Shown here: piece by piece, positions 7,957 to 17,690 of the stretch | Layout: the number at the start of each line of letters is the position of its first letter | Position numbering within the stretch: position 1 is the first letter of the stretch | Assembly: GCF_009910845.1 (NCBI RefSeq) | Contig: NZ_SIJB01000029.1 | Span: 1-64,000, forward strand | Direction: 5' to 3' | Length of the DNA: 64,000 nucleotides | Origin: Chengkuizengella marina | GTDB lineage: Bacteria; Bacillota; Bacilli; Paenibacillales; KCTC-33759 | Made by a program: the position numbers and the translations under genes | The notes under the pieces: generated by a model | The model's database searches: none | What the model was told of the DNA's origin: nothing | Seen by the model: only the letters and a program-made list of their open reading frames with translations

Positions 7957-9438
7957 ATGGATAAATGGTTAGGGAATATAACAGTTGTAAGAATAGTTGC
8001 AGTGATTTTTGGTATATTGCTATGGGCATTTGTTCAGTTAGATCAACAAGTTGCAACTCCTCCACCCTCAGTTATTGATTATATCGAACAGAGCAGAGGC
8101 ATAGATGATTTTCCTATCACCATTTCAAATCTAGGTGAGGGTTTACATATTCAAGATAAGTATTACAGTTCTGTTAATGTAGTTTTAAAAGGAAAAGAAA
8201 CAGATATTAAACCCGTAAGTAAAGAGAATGAAAAGTACAAGATTGAGTTGGATTTATCTAATAAACTAGCGGGAATTCATCATATTGAGTTAGATTCAAT
8301 TGGCTTTCCTGATGATGTTGAAGTTGAACTATATCCACCAAAAGTCACAGTTATTATTGAAGAGATCATCACAACTTCATTACCAATTGATATTAAAGTA
8401 AAAGGAGAACCAGGGGAAGGGTACGAAGTAAAAAAACCTATTCTTTCTGCAGAAGAAGTATCCATTACAGCACCTAGCAGTGTAATAGAACAAATTTCTA
8501 CTGTCCAATCTTCCATTGATGTAACGAATGTGCGGGAGGATATAGTGACTGAACTGCCTTTGAAAGCATATGATAAGGATAGTAAACAAATTGACGTAGG
8601 TATAAATCCTGCAACAGTAAAAGTGGAAATTCCGATCTTAAGTCCTTCAAAAACTTTGGATTTAAGAGTTAATTTGAGAGGTGAAACTCCAAAAGGATAT
8701 AGTGTAGTATCCTTTAAGCAGAGTGTAGATGAAGTTACACTATACGGATCACAAGATGTATTAGAAGATTACAATGTATATGATGATATTGAAATTGATC
8801 TAAGTAATTTGACGAGTGACAGAGTATCTTCTCATATCTTAACGATCCCTGATGGTATTAAAAAGATTGAACCTCAAAAAGTTGAGGTGGAGATTATTAT
8901 TGTACCTTCTGAAACTAAGACCTTTGCTAATTTCCCAATTACAATTATTGGATTAAACACAAAAGAATATGAAATTGCTTTTAATGAACCAAAAGATGGC
9001 TTATTAGATTTGATGATTGAAGGAGCACCATCTATTTTAGAAAATATAAGTGAAAATAACATAGATGCCACAGTAGATATTAGTGGACTTCCCCCGGGAA
9101 GTTATGAACGCAGCATTCAATTAACACTTCCTAATTTTGTGAAATATGGAGGGGATTCTCCTTTGAAAGTATCTTTGGAAATAAAACCAGTTTCTGATGA
9201 GGTAACAGATTCAGAAGTTACAGAACCTTCAAGTGAAGTGACAAATGAAGAAGGAGAAGCGGAAATAATAGATGAAATAGAAAATCAAAGTGAAAATATT
9301 GAAGGTGGAATACAATCGGAAATGGATGATGGATTGAATCTTCCGATTTCTGAAGAAAGTTTACCTACAGACAATGTTTCAACAAACTTTGAACCGGTAT
9401 TAAATGAAGAAGAACAGTTAGATGAGATAAATCAATAA
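7957..9438 (+). CDS. cdaR: CdaA regulator CdaR (YbbR-domain protein)
   Basis: 493-residue membrane-anchored extracytoplasmic protein with one N-terminal transmembrane segment (about 10-30, TVVRIVAVIFGILLWAF) followed by tandem YbbR domains, the partner that modulates CdaA activity. The last ~90 residues are a highly acidic, low-complexity tail (Glu/Ser/Asp-rich), probably disordered. ATG 7957 follows GAAAGAGGTAATC and lies 5 bases behind the cdaA stop, so the two are translationally coupled. An in-frame TTG 24 bases upstream overlaps cdaA and is rejected. CdaR, CdaA and GlmM form a known complex in B. subtilis and Listeria. Confidence 0.95.
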   Translation: MDKWLGNITVVRIVAVIFGILLWAFVQLDQQVATPPPSVIDYIEQSRGIDDFPITISNLGEGLHIQDKYYSSVNVVLKGKETDIKPVSKENEKYKIELDLSNKLAGIHHIELDSIGFPDDVEVELYPPKVTVIIEEIITTSLPIDIKVKGEPGEGYEVKKPILSAEEVSITAPSSVIEQISTVQSSIDVTNVREDIVTELPLKAYDKDSKQIDVGINPATVKVEIPILSPSKTLDLRVNLRGETPKGYSVVSFKQSVDEVTLYGSQDVLEDYNVYDDIEIDLSNLTSDRVSSHILTIPDGIKKIEPQKVEVEIIIVPSETKTFANFPITIIGLNTKEYEIAFNEPKDGLLDLMIEGAPSILENISENNIDATVDISGLPPGSYERSIQLTLPNFVKYGGDSPLKVSLEIKPVSDEVTDSEVTEPSSEVTNEEGEAEIIDEIENQSENIEGGIQSEMDDGLNLPISEESLPTDNVSTNFEPVLNEEEQLDEINQ

Positions 9439-9477
9439 TGATAAACTATTAACATATACGAATAGGAGCAAGATGAC

Positions 9478-10815
9478 ATGGGGAAATATTTTGGAACTGA
9501 CGGTGTACGTGGTATTGCTAATAAAGAGCTTACACCAGAATTAGCATATAAAATTGGTCGTTGTGGAGGGTATGTATTAGCTGGTAAGGTTGAAAAACCA
9601 ACCGTAATCATTGGTTTAGACACAAGAATTTCAGGTCCAATGTTAGAAGCTTCTCTAGTGGCAGGGTTATTATCCATTGGAGCAAATGTCATTAGATTGG
9701 GTGTTGTTACAACGCCATGCGTAGCTTACTTAACTCGTGAATTAAGTGCGGATGCAGGTGTAATGATCTCTGCTTCACACAATCCAGTACCTGATAATGG
9801 AATTAAGTTTTTTGGGCAAGATGGATTTAAATTGTTTGACGAAACTGAATTAGAAATAGAACGTCTAATGGATGCAGAAGTAGATGATCTGCCAAGACCA
9901 ATAGGCGATAATTTAGGTACCTTAACAGATCAACCTGAAGCAAAGGATTTATATATAAACTATTTAAAAACAACAGCGGAAGTCGATTTTAAGGGGTTAA
10001 AAGTAGTATTAGATTGTGCAAATGGAGCAGCATATGAAATCGCACCTAAAGTATTTGAAGAATTAGGTGCAGAAGTAATCTCAATTGGGATAAATCCAAC
10101 GGGATTAAACATTAACGAAAATTGTGGTTCAACTCATCTAGAAAATTTGCAATCAGAAGTTGTTCGTTTAGGTGCAGATTTGGGATTATCCTTTGATGGT
10201 GATGCAGATCGATTAATGGCTGTTGATAATACTGGATCAATCATTGATGGGGATTATATATTATGTATTTGTGGAGATGCAATGAATCAAAGTGGAAAGT
10301 TAAATCAAAGTAAAATTGTATCCACAGTCATGAGTAATATTGGGTTCTACAAAGCAATTGAATCGTTAGGCATGCAATCTTCCAAAACGGCTGTAGGAGA
10401 CCGTTACGTGATGGAAGAGATGAGGAAACATGGTTATAATCTTGGTGGTGAACAATCTGGCCATGTTATTTTTCTAGATCATAGTACAACAGGTGATGGC
10501 ATTCTTTCTGGAATTCAACTTGCTAGTACCATTCAGCAATCAGGAAAGCAATTAAGTGAGTTGAAGCAGCTGATGACGAAATATCCACAAGTATTGATTA
10601 ATATAAATGTCCAAGATAAAGAAGGATTGCAAGGAAATGCAGCAATAGAAGAAACCATTCATGGAGTAGAAGTAGAACTAGGAGATAATGGCAGAGTTTT
10701 AGTTCGTCCATCTGGAACAGAAGCTTTAATACGTGTTATGGTTGAAGGACCTGATGAAGACTTAGTTCGAAACTATGCTGAAAAAATAGCAAATAAAATT
10801 AAAGAAGAACTATAA
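9478..10815 (+). CDS. glmM: Phosphoglucosamine mutase
   Basis: Interconverts glucosamine-6-phosphate and glucosamine-1-phosphate on the way to UDP-GlcNAc for peptidoglycan. The 445-residue product matches the family length. It carries the phosphoserine loop SASHNP (Ser about 100), the metal-binding loop DGDADR near 240, the GEQSGH sugar-binding motif near 325, and the C-terminal phosphate-binding motif RPSGTE near 405. ATG 9478 has AGGAGCAAG upstream. It is the third gene of the cdaA-cdaR-glmM operon, and GlmM also binds and inhibits CdaA in related bacteria. Confidence 0.98.
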   Translation: MGKYFGTDGVRGIANKELTPELAYKIGRCGGYVLAGKVEKPTVIIGLDTRISGPMLEASLVAGLLSIGANVIRLGVVTTPCVAYLTRELSADAGVMISASHNPVPDNGIKFFGQDGFKLFDETELEIERLMDAEVDDLPRPIGDNLGTLTDQPEAKDLYINYLKTTAEVDFKGLKVVLDCANGAAYEIAPKVFEELGAEVISIGINPTGLNINENCGSTHLENLQSEVVRLGADLGLSFDGDADRLMAVDNTGSIIDGDYILCICGDAMNQSGKLNQSKIVSTVMSNIGFYKAIESLGMQSSKTAVGDRYVMEEMRKHGYNLGGEQSGHVIFLDHSTTGDGILSGIQLASTIQQSGKQLSELKQLMTKYPQVLININVQDKEGLQGNAAIEETIHGVEVELGDNGRVLVRPSGTEALIRVMVEGPDEDLVRNYAEKIANKIKEEL

Positions 10816-10875
10816 CGATCTTACTTACCACATACTGAAAATAAATAATTTACATTGTTTATTTTAAAAAAAAGG

Positions 10876-10904
10876 TTCACATTTAAGGTAAAATACAATA
10901 ATAT
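10876..10904 (+). promoter_or_regulatory. Likely glmS promoter
   Basis: TTCACA (10876-10881), 17-base spacer, TAATAT (10899-10904). A transcript starting near 10911 would carry the glmS ribozyme. Confidence 0.5.
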
Positions 10905-10940
10905 AGTTCTATACTCTAAAAAAGAAAGGTGGAACGAAGT

Positions 10941-11135
10941 TACTTGTTTTAAAAGCGCCAGAACTTGATAACTTTATAAATTTTTGTTTCATATTCATAA
11001 CTTACATAAGGTTATAAGTTGACGAGGTGGAAGGTGTTCGAATATTCGGCGGGGACCTCCCGGTATATTACATCCATACCGTAAAATTGGAAAGTAAATG
11101 AATTGGGTGACCGATTTGACAAGGTTCCAATTAGG
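10941..11135 (+). ncRNA. glmS ribozyme (GlcN6P-activated self-cleaving riboswitch)
   Basis: Conserved blocks of the glmS ribozyme appear in order: AAAAGCGCCAGAACTTG (10951-10967, cleavage expected between A10954 and G10955), TTGACGAGGTGGAAGGTG near 11018-11036, TTCGGCGGGGACCTCCCGG (11045-11063), and a closing helix AAATTGG/CCAATT (from 11085 to 11132). Glucosamine-6-phosphate triggers cleavage, and the downstream glmS mRNA is then degraded (RNase J in B. subtilis). The P1-P2 segment has a long AT-rich insertion (10968-11015). Confidence 0.96.
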
Positions 11136-11211
11136 ATGATTCATAATTGAATATAAATCACTTTTTACACCACCCAGTGTAATCAGCTAAGATTTTTAAT
11201 AAACCATATGA

Positions 11212-11258
11212 AGGGAGTGTTTAAAAAGTGATGTTTATAACGCTTTTTAACGCTCCCT
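11212..11258 (+). other. Long hairpin between the glmS ribozyme and the glmS start
   Basis: AGGGAGTGTTTAAAAAGTG pairs almost throughout with CGCTTTTTAACGCTCCCT. It is not followed by a T-run, so it is not an ordinary terminator. The glmS Shine-Dalgarno GGGAGGAG follows at 11266-11273. Confidence 0.7.
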
Positions 11259-11282
11259 GTTTCATGGGAGGAGAAGAAACTT

Positions 11283-13112
11283 ATGTGTGGTATAGTCGGA
11301 TATATTGGAAATAGAGATTCTAAAAGTATTTTAATAAACGGGTTAAAAAAACTAGAATATAGAGGGTATGACTCTGCGGGAATTGCAGTGTATACCAATC
11401 GTGGATTAGAAGTGAAGAAAGCCAAAGGTCGGTTAGCAGTACTAGAGGAAGAGTTAAATACAAACCCAATAAAAGGATCAATAGGTATTGGGCATACTCG
11501 TTGGGCAACACATGGAAAACCTTCTGACGAAAACTCACATCCTCATTGTGATCCATCACAAAAATTTTCAGTCGTTCATAATGGGATTATTGAAAATTAT
11601 GTAAATCTTAAAGAAGAGTTAATTGCAAAAGGGCATACATTTAGCTCGGAAACGGATACAGAGGTTATCGCTCATCTTATATCTGATTTATATGAGGGTG
11701 ATATTGTTAAGGCGGTTCAAAAAGCAGTAGATCGAATGCGCGGGGCATATGCTTTAGCTGTTCTTTGTGAAGATGAGCCTGATAAATTAATTGCTGTTCG
11801 TTTAGCAAGTCCATTAATTATTGGAATCAGTGAAGGTGAAAGTTATATCGGTTCAGATATTCCTGCAATTTTAGAACATACAAGAGATGTGTATATTTTA
11901 AATGATGGGGAAATGGCAATCTTAACTAAAGATGAAGTAACTTTACAAGATGTGAACGGAAATGATATTCAAAAAGATGTTTTCCATGTAGATTGGGACA
12001 TTGTAACGGCTGAAAAAGCAGGATTTGATCATTTTATGCTAAAAGAAATTTATGATCAACCTAATGCATACCGCGATACAATGGGCAGTCGTATATCTAT
12101 GGATCAAGATCAAGTGATTTTAAATGAAATTAATATGACTGATGAAGAAATTAAATCCATTGATCGCATTCATATCGTTGCTTGTGGTACTGCCTATCAT
12201 GCTGGGTTAGTAGGTAAAAATCTCATTGAAAAGTTAGCACGTATTCCAGTGGAAACAGACGTAGCTTCTGAATATCGATATCGCTCACCAATTATTACAA
12301 GAAACACGTTAGTTATCGTTGTGAGTCAATCAGGAGAAACTGCGGATACGTTAGCTGCTCTAAGAGAAGCTAAACGTCAAGGTGCTCATGTAATAGCGAT
12401 AACAAACGTAGTAGGCAGCTCTGTTTCTCGTGAAGCGGATGATGTGATTACTACTTGGGCAGGTCCTGAAATAGCCGTTGCTTCAACGAAAGCTTATACA
12501 TCGCAATTAATCGCATTTTATTTATTCGGTTTATACTTAGCCCAAAAGTTAGAAACAGTAGAAGCAGACGAAGTGAAAAAAGTAATTTCGGCTTTACAAG
12601 AGCTTCCACAACAAGTTGAGCATATTTTAGAGCAATCGGAACAAATTAAAACTGTAGCTGAAAAAATCGCACTTCATAACAATTTATTTTTTATCGGGCG
12701 TGGATTAGATTTTGCTGTTGTATTAGAAGGATCACTCAAGCTGAAAGAGATTTCTTATATCCATTCTGAAGCTTATGCAGCTGGGGAATTAAAACATGGA
12801 ACGTTGGCCTTAATTGAGGAAGGCATTCCTGTTATAGCATTAGCAACGCAAGAAGATGTATTTGAAAAAACAGTAAGTAATATAGAAGAAGTAGCTGCAC
12901 GTGGTGCTTACGTATTAGGAATTAGTCAAGAAGGAAACGAAGAGTTAGGAAAGTTTGTAAACGAATCTTTCACAATTCCTAAAACATTAGATGTTTTATC
13001 ACCCGCTCTCTCCGTCATTCCTTTACAATTACTATCTTATTATGCTTCCTTAACTAGAGGGAACGATGTGGATAAACCTCGTAATTTGGCTAAGAGTGTT
13101 ACGGTGGAGTAA
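11283..13112 (+). CDS. glmS: Glutamine--fructose-6-phosphate aminotransferase (isomerizing)
   Basis: Makes glucosamine-6-phosphate from fructose-6-phosphate and glutamine, the first committed step to UDP-GlcNAc. The 609-residue protein starts MCGIVGYIG, so the N-terminal nucleophile Cys is exposed after Met removal. The glutaminase domain (1-~240) is followed by two SIS isomerase domains (about 285-420 and 455-590; motif SQSGETADT near 350) and the conserved C-terminus KSVTVE. It is controlled by the upstream ribozyme that senses its own product. SD GGGAGGAG lies about 10 bases before the ATG. Confidence 0.98.
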   Translation: MCGIVGYIGNRDSKSILINGLKKLEYRGYDSAGIAVYTNRGLEVKKAKGRLAVLEEELNTNPIKGSIGIGHTRWATHGKPSDENSHPHCDPSQKFSVVHNGIIENYVNLKEELIAKGHTFSSETDTEVIAHLISDLYEGDIVKAVQKAVDRMRGAYALAVLCEDEPDKLIAVRLASPLIIGISEGESYIGSDIPAILEHTRDVYILNDGEMAILTKDEVTLQDVNGNDIQKDVFHVDWDIVTAEKAGFDHFMLKEIYDQPNAYRDTMGSRISMDQDQVILNEINMTDEEIKSIDRIHIVACGTAYHAGLVGKNLIEKLARIPVETDVASEYRYRSPIITRNTLVIVVSQSGETADTLAALREAKRQGAHVIAITNVVGSSVSREADDVITTWAGPEIAVASTKAYTSQLIAFYLFGLYLAQKLETVEADEVKKVISALQELPQQVEHILEQSEQIKTVAEKIALHNNLFFIGRGLDFAVVLEGSLKLKEISYIHSEAYAAGELKHGTLALIEEGIPVIALATQEDVFEKTVSNIEEVAARGAYVLGISQEGNEELGKFVNESFTIPKTLDVLSPALSVIPLQLLSYYASLTRGNDVDKPRNLAKSVTVE

Positions 13113-13182
13113 GTCACATGATATTACGTCTGTGTAGTAGTGTAGGATTGAAATAAATTTTGATCAAAATAAATGAATGAGG

Positions 13183-13224
13183 TCACCTCTTAAGATGGAA
13201 TTATCTTGAGAGGTGATTTTTTTG
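13183..13224 (+). terminator. Terminator behind glmS
   Basis: 14-bp stem TCACCTCTTAAGAT / ATCTTGAGAGGTGA followed by a run of eight T. Confidence 0.92.
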
Positions 13225-13355
13225 CCTATTGGGTAGAAATTATCCGAAGGATGAGTGTTGAATTAGCTCAATGTAAGATGTATTCTTTAAGAATAGTATT
13301 TCAGAAATCAATAATAATAAATGTAATACATTAATAAATCTAGGGAGTGCAATAT

Positions 13356-14354
13356 ATGAAAGCATTGACAATATTGGGGTATGGTGATACAAAAAGCAAT
13401 TTAAAGTTTCAGGAAGTAGATAAACCAACTCCAAAAGAAAACGAGGTACTTATCGAGTGCCACGCGGCTAGTATTAACCCGATTGATTACAAAATTATTC
13501 ACGGGGAACTTAAAGCGATAAGTAAGTTGACATTCCCTGCTCGAATCGGATTTGATGTCAGTGGAGTAGTAGCAGCAAAAGGTAAAAATGTAAGAGAATT
13601 TGAGATTGGAGACGAGGTATATTCAAGAACACCGAATCCTGGAACATTTGCAGAATTCATTACGACAGGGAGTTCCTATGTAGCTCCAAAACCTAAGAAC
13701 CTAAGTTTTAAAGAAGCAGCATGTATTCCACTTGCAGGGATAACATCTTTACAAGCATTAACTTTGGCACAGATGAAAGAAGGAGAACGTGTACTTATTC
13801 ATGCAGGCTCTGGGGGAGTGGGATCATTTGCAACTCAATATGCCAAGTCAAAGGGAGCTTATGTGATTACTACAACAAGTACAAGCAATGTGAATTGGGT
13901 GAAAGCATTAGGTGCAGATGAAGTTGTTGATTATAAAAAACAAAATTATTTAGAAATAGTTTCAAATGTGGACATTGTTTTTGAGACATTAGGTGGTCAG
14001 TATACATTAGATGCATTTAAAGTAATTAAAGATAGAGGAAGAATCGTTAGCATTGCGGAGCATATAGATCCCATTTCTGCAAAAGAAATGGGGATAAATA
14101 AAATATTACGAATTATCCTTGGTTTAAAAGAAAAGAAATTGATGAAATTAATTCGATCTAAAGATGCTTTTTATCGCTTTGTACGTTTGCAAACAAATGG
14201 GAGAGATCTTAGAGAAATTACAACGTTAATTGAAGAAGAGAAGATTAAACCAATCATTGATACTGTGTATAGATTTGAAGAATGCATTACTGCTTTACAA
14301 AAACAGGAGTCGGGTCGTGTTAAAGGAAAGTTAGTTATTGAAATTAAAAGATAA
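13356..14354 (+). CDS. NAD(P)-dependent alcohol dehydrogenase / quinone oxidoreductase-like MDR protein
   Basis: 332-residue zinc-independent medium-chain dehydrogenase/reductase. The N-terminal GroES-like domain (1-~130) is followed by a Rossmann fold with the NADPH-binding motif AGSGGVGSFATQYAK near 150 and an ENLGG-like segment FETLGGQ near 210. It most resembles quinone oxidoreductases acting on small quinones or enones; the substrate is unknown. ATG 13356 with AGGGAG about 10 bases upstream is preferred over GTG 13347, which abuts the SD. It is a single-gene unit bounded by terminators. Confidence 0.88.
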   Translation: MKALTILGYGDTKSNLKFQEVDKPTPKENEVLIECHAASINPIDYKIIHGELKAISKLTFPARIGFDVSGVVAAKGKNVREFEIGDEVYSRTPNPGTFAEFITTGSSYVAPKPKNLSFKEAACIPLAGITSLQALTLAQMKEGERVLIHAGSGGVGSFATQYAKSKGAYVITTTSTSNVNWVKALGADEVVDYKKQNYLEIVSNVDIVFETLGGQYTLDAFKVIKDRGRIVSIAEHIDPISAKEMGINKILRIILGLKEKKLMKLIRSKDAFYRFVRLQTNGRDLREITTLIEEEKIKPIIDTVYRFEECITALQKQESGRVKGKLVIEIKR

Positions 14355-14455
14355 CTCTCTCGATATATACCAATGGTACATTTAACTATCTTTATAACTT
14401 GCACGATACTTTTTTTACCTTTCCATATCAACATACAAATTTATAGTTATTTCTA

Positions 14456-14500
14456 AAAAAGAAGTAATTCCTTCAAATAATATAGGAGTTACTTCTTTTA
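14456..14500 (+). terminator. Terminator behind the MDR reductase
   Basis: AAAAGAAGTAATTCC pairs with GGAGTTACTTCTTTT; the 3' arm ends in a T-run. Confidence 0.85.
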
Positions 14501-14648
14501 AAAATGTAAAAATTCAGTTGGAGGATTTAAAAATGAACATTAATTAATGTGGAATATAAATATAATTTTTGCAACTTTCTATACTTTAGGTTCGTCTAAA
14601 AAAAGATTACACAGACTAAAAAGCACTATTACTAAGGAGGTATCACAA

Positions 14649-15005
14649 ATGAAGCACGGGCTTTTTCTTTTATTGTTAATTATTACTAGTGTATCTATTA
14701 TTGCTTGTTCTAATGATGTTAGTAGCAGTGAAGAAAGTACTATGAGTGAAGAAGGTTATATTGTTAGCAAGGACAAAGATAGAATTCTTGTTATTGGAGG
14801 TATTTCTCTAGAAGATGTACAATCATATTCCCCTGAAGATATTTTAAATGGAAAGGGTAGCAGTGCTGTTTGGTTTTATATACCTGATGATTTGCAAGTA
14901 GGTGATTTACAAGTCGGTCAAAAAGTAAAAGTATGGTTTAGTGAAATGGCTGAGTCATACCCAGGGCAAGCTACAGCGCAAAAATTGATAGTGATAAATG
15001 AATGA
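14649..15005 (+). CDS. Small lipoprotein with DUF3221-like (YobA-type) domain
   Basis: 118-residue predicted lipoprotein. The N-terminal signal ends in the lipobox-like SIIAC (Cys about 19), followed by a Ser/Glu linker and a small beta domain (GYIVSKDKDRILVIGG ... AVWFYIPD ... GQKVKVWF) that resembles DUF3221 proteins such as YobA. The function of that family is unknown. ATG 14649 is preceded by AAGGAGG 8 bases upstream; the longer ORF from 14547 has no SD and lacks a signal at its start. The gene stands alone. Confidence 0.75.
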   Translation: MKHGLFLLLLIITSVSIIACSNDVSSSEESTMSEEGYIVSKDKDRILVIGGISLEDVQSYSPEDILNGKGSSAVWFYIPDDLQVGDLQVGQKVKVWFSEMAESYPGQATAQKLIVINE

Positions 15006-15406
15006 GAATTTTAAAAAATACTCTCATTCTCACAAACGCATAAATTGATGTAGTACGTTTAGCAATAGTTTTATATGCTTCATAAATACCTGAAGAAAAA
15101 CAACCAGAGATTGGTTTAGTACACTTTGGAGCAGGTATGGATGTGATTGGCTTTCGTATAGTAATTAACAACTCTGACAGGTTTGTGTCAGAGTTGTTTT
15201 GGTATGATCTATTTTTAAAGGGCGTAGTTTAACTACAAATTTAAATGTTAAGTATCACTAACGTGTGCATTATTACCTATTCCCTAGTAATTAACCTCCT
15301 TTTTAAGCCATAACTCCCATATAAATAGTACCTTAAAATGAGCAACTCTAGCTGGTAACTATAGTAAAAACAAATGAATAAAATACTAAAATAGGAGTGA
15401 AGATTT
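15006..15406 (+). other. Gene-free stretch with a coding-like remnant and a terminator
   Basis: A short open stretch (about 15085-15165) reads PEEKQPEIGLVHFGAGMD on the plus strand, with no start or SD. It may be the tail of a lost gene, but I do not recognise it. Otherwise nothing is visible apart from the terminator at 15168-15200. Confidence 0.4.
15168..15200 (+). terminator. Rho-independent terminator
   Basis: AACAACTCTGACA / TGTCAGAGTTGTT stem followed by T residues. It probably serves the lipoprotein gene or the lost gene behind it. Confidence 0.85.
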
Positions 15407-16429
15407 TTGAAAAAACATTTCATTATTTATTCTTTAGTACTGTTAATGATGAGTCAATTAGCAGTTCCAGCTTTTGCAAATTCATCTGCTTTTCCTGATA
15501 CAAAAGGTCACTGGGCAGATAAAACAATCACTTGGGCTAAGCAAAAAGAAATTATCGGTGGATATCAAGATGGTAAATTTCATCCTAACTCACAAATTAC
15601 TGAAGCAGAATTTATAGCTCTACTGTTTAGATCTTTGGAGGCTGAAGTACCTAGAACTTGTAGAGGACAAAATTGGGCAGAAAAATATTACATATATGCT
15701 TGGTCTGAGGATTATCCATTAGAAGGAATATACAACAGAGAAGTAAGAGATAAAGTTATCGATCGAACAAAGGTTGCGGAAATACTAGCTAGAGCAGATG
15801 GACAAGAAAAAAGTGGAGCTGATGCGATACAGTATATTCTTGATAAAGAATTCAGTAAAGGGAAAACTTCTCCTACAGTAAAAGGATACGCAGGTAAAGA
15901 TACGCTGACAAGAGCGGAAGCTATTCAATTTATCAAAAATGCAATGGATGAAGGAATTAAGACTAACGAAAAAACAGTAGTAACACCTCCATCTCAGCCA
16001 CCAAGCAACAATGATGGATCCATTGATAAGACCAAAAAAGGATCTTTTAACATAAGTGCATATGAACAAGAAGTAGTAGATTTAGTAAATGTAGAGCGTG
16101 CTAAGTACGACTTACCTCCATTGAAAGTAGATAAGAAGTTAAGTGAAGTTGCACGTATCAAGTCTGAAGACATGCAATCCAAGGATTACTTTAATCATAC
16201 AAGCCCAACTTATGGTTCACCATTTGATATGATGAGAAGCTTTGGAGTATCTTACAGATCTGCTGCAGAAAACATTGCTTATGGTCAAAGAACACCACAA
16301 CAAGTAGTAAATGCTTGGATGAATAGTAGCGGTCATCGTAAAAATATTTTAAATTCTAGTTCTACTCATATTGGTGTTGGTTATGTAGAAGAAGGTAATT
16401 ATTGGACTCAAATGTTCATTGGTAAATAA
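15407..16429 (+). CDS. Surface protein with SLH repeats and a CAP (SCP/PR1) domain
   Basis: 340-residue secreted protein. A signal peptide (1-~25, cut near AFA-NSS) is followed by about three S-layer-homology modules (about 27-75 with FPDTKGHWADKTI, about 80-130, about 135-190) that should bind pyruvylated cell-wall polysaccharide. A Pro/Ser linker then leads to a C-terminal CAP domain (about 220-340, YkwD-like) with HTSPTYGSPFDMM and the SGHRKNIL signature. The TTG start follows ATAGGAGTGA. SLH-CAP proteins are common in Paenibacillaceae; the CAP domain's activity here is unknown. Confidence 0.9.
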   Translation: MKKHFIIYSLVLLMMSQLAVPAFANSSAFPDTKGHWADKTITWAKQKEIIGGYQDGKFHPNSQITEAEFIALLFRSLEAEVPRTCRGQNWAEKYYIYAWSEDYPLEGIYNREVRDKVIDRTKVAEILARADGQEKSGADAIQYILDKEFSKGKTSPTVKGYAGKDTLTRAEAIQFIKNAMDEGIKTNEKTVVTPPSQPPSNNDGSIDKTKKGSFNISAYEQEVVDLVNVERAKYDLPPLKVDKKLSEVARIKSEDMQSKDYFNHTSPTYGSPFDMMRSFGVSYRSAAENIAYGQRTPQQVVNAWMNSSGHRKNILNSSSTHIGVGYVEEGNYWTQMFIGK

Positions 16430-16503
16430 GAAGAGGAATTGTATGAAGATGGCATGGGCCTGATTTTTTCAAGGATAGAAATTCGACTGATGTTGTGAAT
16501 TTT

Positions 16504-16530
16504 AAGGTCACCGAAAGGTGGCCTTTTTCA
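16504..16530 (+). terminator. Terminator behind the SLH-CAP gene
   Basis: AAGGTCACC-GAAA-GGTGGCCTT tetraloop hairpin followed by T residues. Confidence 0.88.
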
Positions 16531-16545
16531 TGTGTGGCCTGAATA

Positions 16546-16587
16546 TAAAATCCACCTATTTTATATATTTTATAGGCGGATTTTTTC
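16546..16587. terminator. Second hairpin, possibly bidirectional terminator
   Basis: AAAATCCACCTAT pairs with ATAGGCGGATTTT around an AT loop, with T-run on the plus and A-run on the 5' side, so it could end transcription from either direction between convergent genes. Confidence 0.6.
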
Positions 16588-16674
16588 TTATAACATACGA
16601 ATTTAAAAACATAGAATAAAGTATAAGGGCAATACCACTTTATTCTTTTTAAAGGCTTTCAACAGTGAATTTCT

Positions 16675-17004
16675 TTATTGATATTTTTTTAATGTTGCTT
16701 CTAATTTCATAGCTAAAGATAGATTTCCTTTGACTTTTAGTTTTCCCATCATAAAAGCAGTTGTAGCGTTTAAATTTCCATGCATCAATTTAATTAAGTT
16801 TTTTGAAGATAGTTGAATCGTACATGAAGGGTTATCTACTTCACCTTCGTTATAAGTAATGTTCCCTTCAGACAGTTCAATTACATAAGTACCTTCATCT
16901 TCTCCACTCACATCGAATTGATAGACACACTCCATTCCATCAATATGTTCTGGATTGGCCTTCACTTTTTCAATTAAGTTTTGGAACTCTTCTCTAACAG
17001 ACAT
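16675..17004 (-). CDS. SCP2 sterol-binding-domain protein
   Basis: 109-residue cytosolic protein consisting of a single SCP2 domain, a fold with a hydrophobic tunnel that binds lipids or acyl chains. The C-terminal segments SCTIQLSSKNLIKLMHG and MMGKLKVKGNLSLAMKL are typical of the family. ATG 17004 has AAAGGGGTCAGG upstream on the minus strand. Its role in Bacillales is not established. It is convergent with the SLH-CAP gene. Confidence 0.85.
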   Translation of the reverse strand: MSVREEFQNLIEKVKANPEHIDGMECVYQFDVSGEDEGTYVIELSEGNITYNEGEVDNPSCTIQLSSKNLIKLMHGNLNATTAFMMGKLKVKGNLSLAMKLEATLKKYQ

Positions 17005-17225
17005 ATGTACCTGACCCCTTTTTCTTTAATTTAGGTTCTATAACATATAAGAATTTGCATGTTATTCTTATATATGTAAATCCCTCTTATTTAGTATATG
17101 ATATTATCTATAAATAGACTATAAAAATCATCAAGATAACTTCTAACCAAATTGGGGTTCTATCTATTATTTTTAATATTGTTAGTTTAAAATTTAGGCT
17201 GATTTCATAAAAGAGGAGGTACTTC

Positions 17226-17618
17226 ATGGCGACATGGAATTTAACAACAACAAACCAGCATGTACTCATCTGTAATGGGGGCAGCTGTAAAAACGAAGGA
17301 GCGGAAGAGTTGACTCAAGCCATTCGTAAAGAAATATCTAAGAAAGGTCTTGATCAATTTATACATACTACTAGAACACTTTGTAATGGGCGTTGTGAGG
17401 ATAAATGTGTTGTGATTAGTTATCCAGAGGGTGTTTGGTATAAAGAAATGTCAAGTACTGATGCTCCAAGATTTATTGAATCTATTAGATCAGGACAAAG
17501 ATTAGAGGATAAGATTAGCCATAAATATGATGGTAAAGTTTTCACTCCATCCAAAGGAACAGAACTAGGAAAAATGAAAGATGAGGAGACGATAAAAAAG
17601 GTGTCTAAAGCATTTTAA
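17226..17618 (+). CDS. Thioredoxin-like [2Fe-2S] ferredoxin-domain protein
   Basis: 130-residue protein of the thioredoxin-like ferredoxin family. Four cysteines in the pattern CNGGSC (about 15-20) and CNGRCEDKC (about 55-63) would ligate a 2Fe-2S cluster. Related small proteins occur in Bacilli, where they are often annotated as (2Fe-2S) ferredoxin-domain proteins; the electron partner is unknown. SD AAGAGGAGG is just upstream of the ATG. It lies 70 bases before a glutathione peroxidase gene on the same strand, which could suggest a redox link. Confidence 0.85.
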   Translation: MATWNLTTTNQHVLICNGGSCKNEGAEELTQAIRKEISKKGLDQFIHTTRTLCNGRCEDKCVVISYPEGVWYKEMSSTDAPRFIESIRSGQRLEDKISHKYDGKVFTPSKGTELGKMKDEETIKKVSKAF

Positions 17619-17690
17619 TTATTTAGAAGACATTTGTGATTCATTCTATATTTCGATATGATGATCGTATAAAGGAATAGGAGTGATGAT

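Noticed and set aside
14533-14547. Four-codon ORF MNIN with a good SD (GGAGG) at 14520-14524
   Set aside because: Too short to be a gene and with no attenuator structure behind it; it could be a decayed start of a lost gene.
15085-15165. Short coding-like stretch PEEKQPEIGLVHFGAGMD behind the lipoprotein
   Set aside because: No start codon, no SD and no family match that I recognise; kept only as a possible remnant in the gap description.
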